From: Huiozyma naganishii CBS 8797
Lineage: Eukaryota > Ascomycota > Saccharomycetes > Saccharomycetales > Saccharomycetaceae
Direction of reading: 5' to 3'
NCBI RefSeq assembly: GCF_000348985.1
Contig: NC_035928.1
Coordinates: 248,001-312,000 of the forward strand
DNA: 64,000 nt
The notes below the pieces were generated by a model that was not told the origin of the DNA, ran no database searches, and worked only from the letters and a program-made list of their open reading frames with translations. This document shows, one piece after another, positions 39,553 to 49,697 of this stretch; positions within the stretch are counted from its first letter, which is position 1; every line of letters starts with the position of its first letter. The position numbers were made by a program, and so were the translations under genes.

Positions 39553-42500
39553 CGTATATGGGTTATTTTACTATTCTATTTAATCCGATGGACTGTTTTA
39601 TACGTCAATGATTGTAATTGTAGAAAACAGTGCCGTGAAAAAAAAAGGACTTGATTTTTTGTTCAGATGTATTGACTAATTTATTATTAATACAATATTG
39701 ACACTCAACGATTCTTAAGGTAAAAGAAGGGAAAGTGATAAAAATGAACGACAGTGATTTAACGAGAATATGTATGAAAAGGTAATCAGGATTTCGCTGT
39801 GACCCGAAAATAAGAAACATCGAGAAGCCGATGAAAGTTTAGTTTTCCTTCATGCCATATATATATATATATCCACGTACGTCGATTTAGATATTCTATG
39901 AAAGGAATTCTTCTAGTATTCAGTACAGTGAACTGAAATTACCGTATCTGTGAAATTTTTCTTATGCATGCATGCAGGATTTGTTTGTCTCCCTCCCCTC
40001 GCTCGTCAACAGAAGTGGTATGGCTATTGTGCTTGAAATTTCATCATCCCAATCTATCCTTCGAGAGAAACCAAGAAAATCTCTGGGATTACAAAGAAAA
40101 AAGGAAAAAAAAAGAAAGGAAAAAAACAAAACATAATAAGCTTTTTCATTACGCAACGCGGGTTGGAAAAGAACCTAAAACTTTTTTGGCCGGAAGAATA
40201 CAGTGATAGTGGGCAAACGGACTTTTCACAGAAAAACACTGGAGATTCCGTGCTTCCAGATTTGATCTTACAGAGGACGTAACCCTAGAAGACACCGTGG
40301 GTGAACGGAAGACATTTGCCGCAAAGGCGGAGCGGGAAACAATGGGAACACGCACTGTAGTCAACTTCTTGGCCCCGCTCCACTTCCGTCTCTAGTTCCG
40401 CTTGCACGCTTACGTGTCTATTTCCGTGTCCGTTTTTGTAGCGTGACTTAAACGGAACAAAAAGGTCCGCTTCCGTCTCCGTTCTCTGTTCTTTTTTGGA
40501 ACAATGGGCGGAGCACTTTACTCATTTTTTTTCCTTCTCTTCTCGTTTCTTCTTCTGCATTTTCTTGCTCTCTTGTGTTTGGCCCCCTTTCTTCTTTCTC
40601 TGCAAGAGCAGAGAAACATCTGCAAAGAAATGGAGGGGTAGAATGTGAGTTCGAAGGCTAAACAATGGGAACTCCTATGCATTTACATAACAAAGAACCC
40701 CAAAGAGTCCAGGTGTTTTTCACTGACTAACAGACACACCCGCCTGTTCTCGGCTCGGCATGGTGTGGTGTCTCGCATACGAAGGAGAATGCTCCTTGGC
40801 GTAGGTATCCGTACAAAGTTTTTAGCTACTACGAGGAGGCACATACCAGAAATCGACGCAAGCGTACGTAATACGGCCACCGAACGAAAGTAGTCCGTTT
40901 TCGTACAGTGAAGTTTTTAACTGGGTGCATGGCCTTCAGAGACGCAGTTTATCGGTTTTTTGACTTTTTTTTTTCGTTCTTTCGATCTAACCCCTTGCCC
41001 GAGAACACGGGAACGGCGAGTGCAGTACAAGGAAATGCAGAAATATGCACACACAGGAGCAAGAAGGGAGACCCTACTTGTCAAACGAAAAATGTTGAAA
41101 GGAAACTGGTTTCCGTAACCTACAGGGTACAGCGGTGCTGGATGCATATGTTTCCTCCCATGTACAGCCAGCGTGTTTGCTTGTTTGCTTGCCCTCTCAA
41201 GGGAGTTTAGTAAAAGAGAAATTTTCGGGGGCGATGGGATCTGTTTTTGCTGATATCTCGCAGATGTTCAACACTTTTTCGAAAACGCGGCAAATGAAGG
41301 GGGGGGATTCGGGCTCAGACTAAAAAAAAAGCCGGGCTTGCTCCATCGAGAACCTCTATTGTCACTCTATGCTTCTCTTCTTGATTGTCTTGCGCGGAGG
41401 GCTATTGTAAAATCTTGCTTACTTTTACGAGGAGTGACTTTTTTGAAACTCCCGTCTCAACCCCCTCCCCCCTCCCCACTCGCTTTGTGCCAAACCACTC
41501 GCTTACCAAGCAAGCTTACTCAGAAAGAGATTGATAATTCTGGGTATTACGTCTCTCCAGAAACTACCGCACAACCGCTCTTGTCACACACACATTCTCC
41601 CGTCACGAACGATTCCAAAGGACAAGAGGGGAGTATGCTGACCCTTCTCCCGATTGGGACACGAGACACAAACGCACTGCTCTGGCAATCGGGATTACAA
41701 GAAAATGCAACAGAGAACGGGTTCAACAACAGTCCACCCCCTCCCCCTCTCCAACAAGAGATTGCTAACGTTTCCCGCACGGGGTTTTTTCAAGCGGGAA
41801 CAGAAGAAGAAAAAGAAGAACAGATATCCTCATCATATTTTCGAGTTCTGATCACCCACGCAGAGCACGTGGCGGTGGTCACAGAAAAAGCTGCACAGAG
41901 ATGGCCCCCCGTTGACAAGTCTGGGAACTATCTTTTGGTTTCAACAATAGGATGAGGTAGGCAAACGTAAGGAAGGGAGGGGCTAGAAGGACAATAGAGA
42001 CCTGCACTGATACAGCATCAGATAACTGGGCGTCAGAATGTCGTCCCTGCTGTGGAGTAAGGTATTATTACGGGCCTCGTTTCTTCCGTGAATACTTCCG
42101 TGGCGGAGCTATCCGTAAAGAGTCACGCACCTCTATACGTGGGGTGACATAATATTTTAGACTTTTCTGTTTTTTCCTACCCGTGTTTTTTTGTTCATTT
42201 CCCACTGCTGGAACTTCCTGTCAGTGTGCGCGCGGATCTCCCCTTTGAGGATATACTCCCTGCGAGTTGCTCACAAGACGCGGATAAATGCGGCCTTTTG
42301 GAAATGCATGAATTAATGCGTTGAGGTAAAGAATTGAAGGAACGCTTAGCTAACCCGCGTAAGATGATGTTAAAAAGTTCAATCCCCCCTCACCGAGAGG
42401 GGTTGCTTCCCGAGCACGGGGTCCCACAGTTGCGATTACACACTTGCATTCCCCCCGCTACCCCTCCCCCAAGTTGGGCGCGGCCCATGTTCACTGCAGG

Positions 42501-43082
42501 ACGTCTTTTTTGAAGCTTGTTGATGGTTCGGTCGTTGTGGTGGAAATGTTTGCCCGGGTTTATCGTCCAAGGACAAAAGGTAAGGAAAGCGGTGCTGGTC
42601 TTGCTATCGATCTCCGCAGAGCGATTCGAGGGTGGGACTAACTGTACATACGTGCGATGACCTAACCATGACATCAAATACACCGAGTCTCTGACTAAAA
42701 GTTTCAAGATGCAATATTAAAAATAGTCAAAAAGATCAAACTCTAACTTACATGTTGGGGATGGTGTGAGGGGGAGCGTGTGCCAAGTTAACAACGGTTG
42801 TTTCGAATCGCGTTAACCCCAAGGTGGTAAACAAACTCCTGTCAGATTCCGTTGATGCAGCGATGAGCAGCACGTTAGGCGTTCTGTTACCCTACACTAA
42901 CGCCTTATCTAGGTGTGCAGGGTATTCACGGAGAAATCCGTCTACGGTCAGAGATTTGGTGCATGGATGGGAAGCAATTGGAAAACGGATGCCATATCGT
43001 CGATCAACGTGGTGTATCATCAAAGTACTCTTTGCAACACTTTAAAGATCAGGCTGGATAAGTTGTAGGTGAGCAGGTCGGT
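39553..43082. promoter_or_regulatory. 3.5 kb upstream region shared by COM2-like and YGL185C genes
   Basis: The longest gene-free stretch of the window. It includes an AT microsatellite (39857-39872), repeated TTCCG-based units between about 40385 and 40480 (for example GTCCGCTTCCGTCTCCG), many CCCCT/AGGGG cores (41290-41300, 41460-41480, 42460-42470), poly(A) and poly(T) runs, and G/C runs. An open frame at 41338-41955 begins with TTG, is Pro/Gln/Glu-rich and matches nothing known, so it is not called. STR3 would be expected near here from the S. cerevisiae order; no PLP-enzyme motifs were recognised. Confidence 0.5.
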
Positions 43083-44183
43083 ATGGTGAAAACACAGAGT
43101 ATACTGTTCGTTCAAGATCCCAATGAGGAATCGGAGCTTTTGAGCTCTGACATTGTGAAGGAAAACTACAACCTTCTCAGGCACAAACTTACTTCTAAGG
43201 ATGCGTTCTTGAAATTCATGGAGGAACACAGAAAACAGAACATCACTGCGATATACGGAGGATTCCCAGCGTTCCGTTCAATTGGCGGGCTCACGAGAGA
43301 TATCATCGAGCACGCTGCTTTCTACTCAACTGTGCGCTGCGTCGCTCTATGTTCGCGCGGCGTGGACGGTGTTGACCAGGAGGCGCTCCTGGAGAGGGGG
43401 ATCCAACTGTTCAATTACCAAGACAGCGAACCCGATGCCATGGTCAGTGGTGCGAAGCAGGATCTCGTCGGTAACGAGGTCGCTGACTGTGCCCTGTGGC
43501 ATGTCCTGGAGGGGTTCCGTAAGTTTTCCCTACTGATGACGCAGATGCGGGCGACAAAGGATACGATCCTCGGTAGGGCAGTCGTTGCTGGGATCCCCAG
43601 GGACCAAATGCGGTTTGCGTTTGGCCACGAGCTGCTCAAAGGAAAGTACGTGGAGAGTCCACGCGGGAAGAAATGTTTGATCTTGGGGCTTGGGAACATC
43701 GGCAAACAGATCGGGGTGAAGTTACAATACGGACTCGGGATGGAGGTCCACTACGCGAAGCGGACCGAGGACAGCGAGGTGAAAGATACGTACGGGTGGC
43801 AGTTCCACGGGATGGACTCGCTTCTACAAGTGCTGCCACAGTTCCACGCCATTGTGGTCGCCCTACCGGGGAGCCCTGAGACAGATGGACTGATCAACGG
43901 GGAATTCTTGTCCCATTGCAAGAGTGGGGAACTCATCCTTGTGAACATCGGAAGAGCAGCGATCCTCGACATGGACGCCGTGACGTCAGCCATAGATAAC
44001 GGCACGATAAGACACTTTGGGACGGACGTCTACAGCGCGGAACCCGCGGTGGACGCCCTGGTATTACAGGACGAGTACAACACGACGGGCACCCCACACG
44101 TCGGGAGCGGCACGGTCGAGGTATTCGCGCAAGCGTGTGAGACGGCGCTAGCAAACATTATCCGAACCACACTCCCTGCGTAA
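43083..44183 (+). CDS. Putative D-isomer 2-hydroxyacid dehydrogenase (YGL185C homologue)
   Basis: This 366-residue protein is an NAD(P)-dependent 2-hydroxyacid dehydrogenase by sequence. The Rossmann glycine motif GLGNIG is at 202-207. The family's substrate-binding arginine is probably the one in VNIGRAAILD, the acidic partner lies in the segment that follows it, and the catalytic histidine is H339 in GTPHVGSGTVE. Length and position match S. cerevisiae YGL185C (379 residues), an uncharacterised member of the glyoxylate/hydroxypyruvate reductase group, so the natural substrate is not known. The start at 43083 is the first ATG in frame. The gene is followed by TPN1 on the same strand, as in S. 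cerevisiae. Confidence 0.92.
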   Translation: MVKTQSILFVQDPNEESELLSSDIVKENYNLLRHKLTSKDAFLKFMEEHRKQNITAIYGGFPAFRSIGGLTRDIIEHAAFYSTVRCVALCSRGVDGVDQEALLERGIQLFNYQDSEPDAMVSGAKQDLVGNEVADCALWHVLEGFRKFSLLMTQMRATKDTILGRAVVAGIPRDQMRFAFGHELLKGKYVESPRGKKCLILGLGNIGKQIGVKLQYGLGMEVHYAKRTEDSEVKDTYGWQFHGMDSLLQVLPQFHAIVVALPGSPETDGLINGEFLSHCKSGELILVNIGRAAILDMDAVTSAIDNGTIRHFGTDVYSAEPAVDALVLQDEYNTTGTPHVGSGTVEVFAQACETALANIIRTTLPA

Positions 44184-44654
44184 TACCTTATAACCACCCC
44201 AGGTGGCTTCGTTCATTCTTTTACAGTTTCTTTGATACAACTACATAACCAAGAACTTTTACTCTCAGTATAGTCACCCCACATGGAGGACACCCCGACT
44301 GCACTGGAACGGTACGGGGTGTGGCTACTGAACTGTACGAGAGTCAAGACAAGCAACGGCGACACCCCATGTTCCTCTGCTGTTCATAGGGAAGGAACGT
44401 ACTGATATTCTATTTTTCCGGAAAAAGAAATTTCTTTGCACTTTTAAAGTTCAGTTTTTCCGAAATCTGTGAAAAATTATTGAGTCACCGCATTGGAAGG
44501 ATCCCGAGGCCTGCGACGCAGGGTGTCTTGCGTTGCAGCAACTGTGCAGCGGTGTCATCTGCAGGGGCTATAAGAGTGGGCACGCACAGCACGGTCACTG
44601 GGAATCATTCTTTCTTTGGTTTAGCAGGCTCAGTCTACCGAAAAATCTTGTGAG
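44184..44654. other. YGL185C-homologue/TPN1 spacer (TPN1 promoter)
   Basis: These 471 bases contain the upstream gene's terminator and the TPN1 promoter. A TATA-like ctataagag lies near 44568 and a Gcn4-type site at 44481. No gene is seen. Confidence 0.5.
44481..44487 (+). promoter_or_regulatory. Gcn4-type site (TGAGTCA) upstream of TPN1
   Basis: An exact TGAGTCA lies 174 bases before the TPN1 start, the spacing usual for activator sites. Gcn4 control of a vitamin B6 carrier would fit the PLP need of amino-acid synthesis; this is inference from one 7-base match. Confidence 0.45.
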
Positions 44655-46364
44655 ATGGGCAAGAAGAGTGGTGATATTATCGTGGAGGAGTGTGTCGAAG
44701 TTGGCTCTGAGTCGAGGCCCGTTGAGGGTGTTGTGACGCGGGAGCATTTGGAGGAGTCGCCGGTCCAAAGCGAAGGGTTGGTAAAGCGTGCATGCAGAAA
44801 GCTCGAAGGTTTGTCGCGGCGGATCGATGCGCTCGGGGTGGAGACCACTGGGATCGAGCGGATCGAGCCCTACGAACGTGGGTCTGCTGGGCGCCAGTTT
44901 GTGCAAGTAGCCGGGTTCTTCCTGAGCGCAACGGGCGGGCTATCGTCGATGTCATCTTTCCTGCTGGGCCCGCTCTTGTTTGGGCTTGGGTTCAAAGAGT
45001 GTCTCACTTCCGGGCTTGTTTCGATGGTCATTGGGTGTCTTGTGGCCGCGTACTGCTCGATTATGGGTCCACAGTCTGGGTGTCGGCAGATGGTTACAGC
45101 GAGGTACCTTTTCGGGTGGACTTTTGTGAAGTTGCCCGCGTTGGCGTCCATTCTCGGGGTGCTCGGATGGGCTGTGGTGAATTGTGTCGTTGGTGGGGAG
45201 ATGCTTGCTGCAATCTCGAACGGTAAAGTTCCGATTGCCGTTGGCGTTGTGATTGTGATGGTGTGTTCGTTTTTTGTCGCGGTATTTGGTATTAAGCAAG
45301 TATTGAAAGTTGAGACGCTGATTTCTGTACCCGTACTGACAACGTTCCTTCTACTGTACATCTGTGCAAGTGACAAGTACAAGTACGTGTCAGTGTACAA
45401 CACGGATAGTATGCCGCGGTTGGAATTGAAGGGCAACTGGCTGAATTTCTTCACGCTGTGCTACAGTATCACGTCGACGTGGGGGTCGATCACGTCCGAT
45501 TACTACATCTTGTTCCCGGAGTACACGCCCAAGTGGCAGGTATTTACGTTAACTTTCCTGGGGACCGCTGTACCTACGCTCTTTGTGGGTGTTCTCGGGT
45601 TACTACTATCGAGCGCTGCAGTGTCGTATGAACCTTGGCAGGCAAGCTACGACAAGCACGGGATGGGTGGACTGCTATGGTCTGGGTTCTCCCGGTGGGG
45701 CGGGTTTGGCCGGTTTCTTGTCGTTGTGTTGCTTTTGAGTCTTGTCTCTAACAACATCATCAACACGTACTCTGCAGCGTTCTCGATCCAGTTATCCAGT
45801 GTACACGCTGCACGGATCCCGCGGTGGTTCTGGTGTATTGTATGCACCGCGGTGTACTTCGTCGCTGCACTTGTCGGACGCAACCACTTCAGCACAATCC
45901 TGGGGAACTTTTTGCCCATGATCGGGTACTGGCTGAGCATGTACTTCATGTTGCTTCTCGAGGAGAACGAGCTGTTCAGGCGTTGGTTCCTGCATCTCTA
46001 CACGCTGGAGTTCCCCGGAGGCCCGGAGTCCACCACAACTACAACTACCAAGACTGCTATTGCGGTGACCCCACGGAGCGTTGACGAGTGGAAACGTCGC
46101 CACCGCAGCGCGCAGGGACACCGGTACAACTGGGACCGTTGGAACGACCAGTCCGTACTGACGCACGGGTACGCGGCCACGTTTGCGTTCGTGTGCGGGA
46201 TCGCGGGCGTCGTCGTCGGGATGGCGCAGGCGTACTGGATCGGGCCCGTCGCGCGCCATTTTGGACCCGAGGGAGGAGACATAGCGATGTGGCTCGCGAT
46301 GGGCATCTCTGGTATCGTGTACCCGCCCTGTCGGTACCTCGAGCTGCGCCGGTTCGGCAGGTGA
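44655..46364 (+). CDS. TPN1: Plasma-membrane vitamin B6 transporter Tpn1
   Basis: This 569-residue permease of the purine-cytosine (NCS1) family takes up pyridoxine, pyridoxal and pyridoxamine with protons. S. cerevisiae Tpn1 has 579 residues. A hydrophilic N-terminus (about 85 residues, including the family-typical RRIDALGVETTGIERI) is followed by about twelve hydrophobic segments, for example FFLSATGGLSSMSSFLLGPL and VVIVMVCSFFVAVFGI, with an extended hydrophilic loop near the C-terminus (about 455-500). The ATG is the first in frame. The order YGL185C homologue-TPN1-COX4 repeats S. cerevisiae YGL185C-YGL186C-YGL187C. A decayed copy of part of this gene (45340-45425) sits about 4.5 kb away, between COX13 and IME4. 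Confidence 0.93.
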   Translation: MGKKSGDIIVEECVEVGSESRPVEGVVTREHLEESPVQSEGLVKRACRKLEGLSRRIDALGVETTGIERIEPYERGSAGRQFVQVAGFFLSATGGLSSMSSFLLGPLLFGLGFKECLTSGLVSMVIGCLVAAYCSIMGPQSGCRQMVTARYLFGWTFVKLPALASILGVLGWAVVNCVVGGEMLAAISNGKVPIAVGVVIVMVCSFFVAVFGIKQVLKVETLISVPVLTTFLLLYICASDKYKYVSVYNTDSMPRLELKGNWLNFFTLCYSITSTWGSITSDYYILFPEYTPKWQVFTLTFLGTAVPTLFVGVLGLLLSSAAVSYEPWQASYDKHGMGGLLWSGFSRWGGFGRFLVVVLLLSLVSNNIINTYSAAFSIQLSSVHAARIPRWFWCIVCTAVYFVAALVGRNHFSTILGNFLPMIGYWLSMYFMLLLEENELFRRWFLHLYTLEFPGGPESTTTTTTKTAIAVTPRSVDEWKRRHRSAQGHRYNWDRWNDQSVLTHGYAATFAFVCGIAGVVVGMAQAYWIGPVARHFGPEGGDIAMWLAMGISGIVYPPCRYLELRRFGR

Positions 46365-46419
46365 CTCGCCATGTACCACTGAGACACCGACATGCTACCG
46401 CCGTGCGCCTCTTCTTCGC

Positions 46420-46424
46420 CCAAT
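46420..46424 (+). promoter_or_regulatory. CCAAT box (Hap2/3/4/5) upstream of COX4
   Basis: CCAAT in the context GCCCAATGAAAT lies 170 bases before the COX4 start. COX4 is a classic Hap-complex target in S. cerevisiae, so function is likely although the motif is short. Confidence 0.55.
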
Positions 46425-46593
46425 GAAATTCGCGGGAAATACTGCAAGAAAAATAATTACCACGCTATTAGCGGTGTTTGTTGTATATAACAAGTCGTTG
46501 ATGGGCAGGGGGAGGGGAACCGTAGCAGTGCGTTACAGCTAGGGCTGTTGAGTGAGTGCCGGACACACTCAGAGTGATATAGAATAATAAAGT

Positions 46594-47079
46594 ATGCTAT
46601 CTTGTGTAACGAGGAGATTTGCGATGCGTGCCCCTCGTATTGGGCAGCGGACGCTGTGCAGTTCGCGGTTACTGTGGGAACAAGCGAAGCCGCCCGTGAG
46701 GAAGACTATGGCGAGGACACTCGCTGAGGTGGACGGTGAGGAGACTTTGGTGGGTCCCGGTGCGCGGCCGGGGACTGTCCCCACCGACTTGGAGCAAGCT
46801 ACTGGGCTGGAGCGTCTGGAGTTGCTCGGGAAGCTGGAGGGGATCGACGTGTTCGACACGAAGCCGCTCGACGCGTCGCGGACGGGCACGCTCGCGGACC
46901 CGATCCTCGTCGAGTCGTACGACGACTACCGGTACGTCGGGTGCACTGGGAGCCCCGCAGGGTCGCACACCGTGATGTGGCTGAAACCGACCGTGGGCCA
47001 GGTGGCGCGCTGTTGGGAGTGCGGGTCCGTGTACAAGCTGAACCCCGTGGGTGTGCCAGATCCTAGCCACAGCCATTGA
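46594..47079 (+). CDS. COX4: Cytochrome c oxidase subunit IV (Cox4)
   Basis: This 161-residue protein (S. cerevisiae 155) is the nuclear-encoded, zinc-binding matrix-side subunit of complex IV, homologous to mammalian COX5B. The N-terminus MLSCVTRRFAMRAPRIGQR is basic and free of acidic residues for about 30 residues, as expected of a cleavable mitochondrial presequence. The C-terminal half carries the zinc site: CTGSPAGSHTVMWL with Cys and His, then the CWEC pair. The frame has a high share of G/C-ending codons. It lies between TPN1 and CDC55; in S. cerevisiae RPS26A lies between COX4 and CDC55 but is absent here. Confidence 0.96.
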   Translation: MLSCVTRRFAMRAPRIGQRTLCSSRLLWEQAKPPVRKTMARTLAEVDGEETLVGPGARPGTVPTDLEQATGLERLELLGKLEGIDVFDTKPLDASRTGTLADPILVESYDDYRYVGCTGSPAGSHTVMWLKPTVGQVARCWECGSVYKLNPVGVPDPSHSH

Positions 47080-47445
47080 CCCGCGGGGGACCGACCCAGA
47101 CGGCCGGGGTGTTTGTATGTGTGTGTATCCCAGTTAATAAGCGCGAAACATCGCGAGCGACGACGAACTGCAAAATTTTGTTATAAAAAAAAATGAGGAA
47201 AGAAGAAGAGGAAGACGGGGGACATGAAGGGACTTGGAAGGTTGGGACAGAGGAAGGAACGGTAGCAGTGGGTTGAGACACGAGTGAGAGTGAGTGCGGC
47301 GTGTTTGTGAAGGCATAGGTTTATTTAAGTGCCTTTTTCTTTGCTTCTTCGTTTTTTTCTGCTAGGTGTCGTTGGTATTTAGGTGCTTTGTTATTCCCCT
47401 TATTTTTATTCTGAGGGAAAACTGGAGTGGTGATTCCCTTGAGAG
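47080..47445. promoter_or_regulatory. COX4/CDC55 spacer
   Basis: These 366 bases hold the COX4 3' end and the CDC55 promoter. A 19-base block at 47256-47274 and a 10-base block at 47288-47297 are shared with the COX4 upstream region (46516-46534 and 46550-46559). RPS26A occupies this place in S. cerevisiae; no ribosomal protein frame or intron signals are seen. Confidence 0.55.
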
Positions 47446-48891
47446 ATGGGCAGTGGGAGTTTCAATTTTAAGTTTAGTCAATGCTTTGGGGATAAGGCAG
47501 ATATCGTGGTGACGGAGGCGGATATCATCACGTCTGTCGAGTACGACGCCTCGGGGGACTTCCTCGCGACGGGGGACAAAGGCGGGCGCGTCGTGCTCTT
47601 CGAGCGCAACAGGAGCAGTAAACACTGCGAGTACAAGTTTCTTACGGAGTTCCAGTCGCACGACGCAGAGTTTGACTACTTAAAGTCGTTGGAGATAGAG
47701 GAGAAGATTAACCATATTAAGTGGCTCAGGCCCATACAGAGGTCGCATTTCCTGCTCAGCACAAACGACAAGACTATCAAGCTGTGGAAAATCTACGAGA
47801 AGAATATAAAGCTCGTGAACTCTAATAATTTGGAGGAGAGACCCGGTGCCGGGGGTGCCGCGACGCAACGCCGCAGGAATAAAGTGTTGTTGTCCATGCA
47901 GAATTTAAAGCTGCCGCAGATGGCGCAGCACGATAAGATCATTGCGGCGACCCCGAAGCGGGTCTACGCGAACGCGCACACGTACCACATCAATTCTATA
48001 TCCCCCAACTCAGACCAAGAGACGTTTCTCAGCGCAGACGACTTGCGTATCAACCTCTGGAATTACGATAAGCCGGACCAGAGCTTCAATGTCGTCGACA
48101 TCAAACCTGCGAACATGGAGGAACTTACAGAGGTCATCACGAGCGCGTGCTTCCACCCAGTCGACTGTAACCACTTCATGCATTCCTCGTCAAAGGGCAC
48201 GATCAAGCTCTGCGACATGCGGCAGAACGCACTGTGCGATAACAGGGCAATGACCTTCGAGGAGTACACCAACCCGATAAACCACAACTTCTTCACGGAG
48301 ATCACGTCCTCGATCTCGGACATCAAGTTCAGCCCGAACGGCAGGTACATCGCCGCGAGGGACTACCTGACGGTCAAGATCTGGGACATCAACATGAACA
48401 GCAAGCCAGTCAAGACCATAAACATCCACGACCAATTGAAGGACAGGCTCAGCGACACGTACGAGAACGACGCCATCTTCGACAAGTTCGAGGTCAATTT
48501 CAGTGGAGACAGCCGCAGCGTCATGACGGGCTCTTACAACAACAACTTCATGATATACCCGAACGTGATAGCAGCGGGCGATGGAGACCACCCGGTAGTG
48601 GAAACGTTCGATGCCGCGAGCGCATCCAGCAAGCAGAAGCAGGCGAAACCCGCGGTGCAGCAGGACGGGGACGAGACGACGGCGGAGCCCGAGGAGATCG
48701 TTCTGCAGGCAGATAAGACTGCGTTCCGGAACAAGCAGTTTGGGTCGATCCAGCAGCGGTCCGCGCGCACGAAAGAGTGGGGGGACGACATAGACTTCAA
48801 GAAGAGCATACTGCATTTCTCGTGGCACCCGCGGGAGAACAGCCTCGCCATCGCGGCTACGAACAACCTGTTCATATTCTCCGCGCTGTGA
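47446..48891 (+). CDS. CDC55: PP2A regulatory B subunit Cdc55
   Basis: This 481-residue WD40 propeller protein is the B (PR55) regulatory subunit of protein phosphatase 2A, which steers mitotic exit, the spindle checkpoint and morphogenesis. S. cerevisiae Cdc55 has 526. Conserved B-subunit segments are evident: [30 protein letters not shown] at the start, [51 protein letters not shown], and [40 protein letters not shown] low-complexity linker (about residues 385-420) lies before the last blade. The start is the first ATG and gives the usual N-terminus. The following gene COX13 is convergent. Confidence 0.97.
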   Translation: MGSGSFNFKFSQCFGDKADIVVTEADIITSVEYDASGDFLATGDKGGRVVLFERNRSSKHCEYKFLTEFQSHDAEFDYLKSLEIEEKINHIKWLRPIQRSHFLLSTNDKTIKLWKIYEKNIKLVNSNNLEERPGAGGAATQRRRNKVLLSMQNLKLPQMAQHDKIIAATPKRVYANAHTYHINSISPNSDQETFLSADDLRINLWNYDKPDQSFNVVDIKPANMEELTEVITSACFHPVDCNHFMHSSSKGTIKLCDMRQNALCDNRAMTFEEYTNPINHNFFTEITSSISDIKFSPNGRYIAARDYLTVKIWDINMNSKPVKTINIHDQLKDRLSDTYENDAIFDKFEVNFSGDSRSVMTGSYNNNFMIYPNVIAAGDGDHPVVETFDAASASSKQKQAKPAVQQDGDETTAEPEEIVLQADKTAFRNKQFGSIQQRSARTKEWGDDIDFKKSILHFSWHPRENSLAIAATNNLFIFSAL

Positions 48892-49026
48892 AACTGTCCC
48901 GCACTACATACGTTTACTTACCATGTTCCCTGCACATATATCAAACTAATACAACGCACACAGGTCGAAAGAGAGAATGAATATTCAGTTAACATACACA
49001 TATACCTAATAGATAGTGGGGGTGGC

Positions 49027-49434
49027 TCAATCGTGCTCGATGTGCCTGTTGACTATAGGGTTCCAGAAAAGAGACTTGTCGCCGTTCCCCCAGAAGAAGG
49101 GCTTATGCCTCTGGTTCATAAACTCGTAATCGTGAGGCCAGTCCTCGTCCGGAACGTGTGCCAGATGTTTCCGGTGTTCCGCGTGTTCCTTCTCCACGAA
49201 GTACGTGTTCACGGCAGTGATCAGAATCGCAGGCGCGGCAGCCCACAGCGCGATCTTAAACCACAAGTCGGAAGTGCCCTTTGCGTGAGTCTGCGTCGCC
49301 TGAAGGCTCTCCCGGAACGCCTTCGCGGCCACGGCGTCAGGAGCGCCAAAAGCTGGCTTCAAAGCGTAGCTGGGCAGCTTCCCACCCGTAGTGTACCTCC
49401 GTACTATACTCGATCTCGCAAGCAGTTTATTCAT
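49027..49434 (-). CDS. COX13: Cytochrome c oxidase subunit VIa (Cox13)
   Basis: This 135-residue protein (S. cerevisiae 129) is the COX6A subunit of complex IV, regulating activity in response to adenine nucleotides. A basic presequence with Arg and Ser (MNKLLARSSIVRRYTT) targets mitochondria. A single transmembrane helix spans about residues 60-81 (LWFKIALWAAAPAILITAVNTYFV). The intermembrane-space tail keeps the family signature EHRKHLAHVPDEDWPHDYEFMNQRHKPFFWGNGDKSLFWN. It matches the YGL191W position between CDC55 and IME4. Confidence 0.96.
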   Translation of the reverse strand: MNKLLARSSIVRRYTTGGKLPSYALKPAFGAPDAVAAKAFRESLQATQTHAKGTSDLWFKIALWAAAPAILITAVNTYFVEKEHAEHRKHLAHVPDEDWPHDYEFMNQRHKPFFWGNGDKSLFWNPIVNRHIEHD

Positions 49435-49547
49435 AGTTGTTGTGTTGTGTTGTGTGTGATGATGTGATGATATGAGGTGCTTCGAGGGGTTGAATTTAAA
49501 CGTTTTTTTATATTTTTTTTCTGAGGCGAAAAATCCGTTTTGCCGCT

Positions 49548-49590
49548 ATTGGCGGAGGGTCACGTGGTGCCGGTGTCTGGGTGTCACGTG
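49548..49590 (-). promoter_or_regulatory. COX13 promoter: CCAAT box and paired CACGTG boxes
   Basis: Read toward COX13, a CCAAT (49552-49548, context CGCCAATAGCG) lies about 114 bases from the start codon, with CACGTG boxes at 49561-49566 and 49585-49590 further upstream. A Hap box fits a respiratory gene; the E-boxes would suit Cbf1 or related factors. Confidence 0.5.
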
Positions 49591-49697
49591 CGGGTGTCAA
49601 GCCTTCAGACCTGTAGTGCTAACTTGGAATGTGACAGATGCCCATTGTACAGGTGATAAGATGTGCTGAAATGAACAGGTGTCTCTGATGTGACTAG

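Noticed and set aside
41338..41955. 205-codon plus-strand open frame in the COM2 upstream region
   Set aside because: It begins with TTG, its first ATG is halfway, and its content is Pro/Gln/Glu-rich with no known motif. Held back as unsupported.
45792..46379. 195-codon frame antisense to TPN1
   Set aside because: A shadow of a membrane-protein gene with G/C-ending codons.
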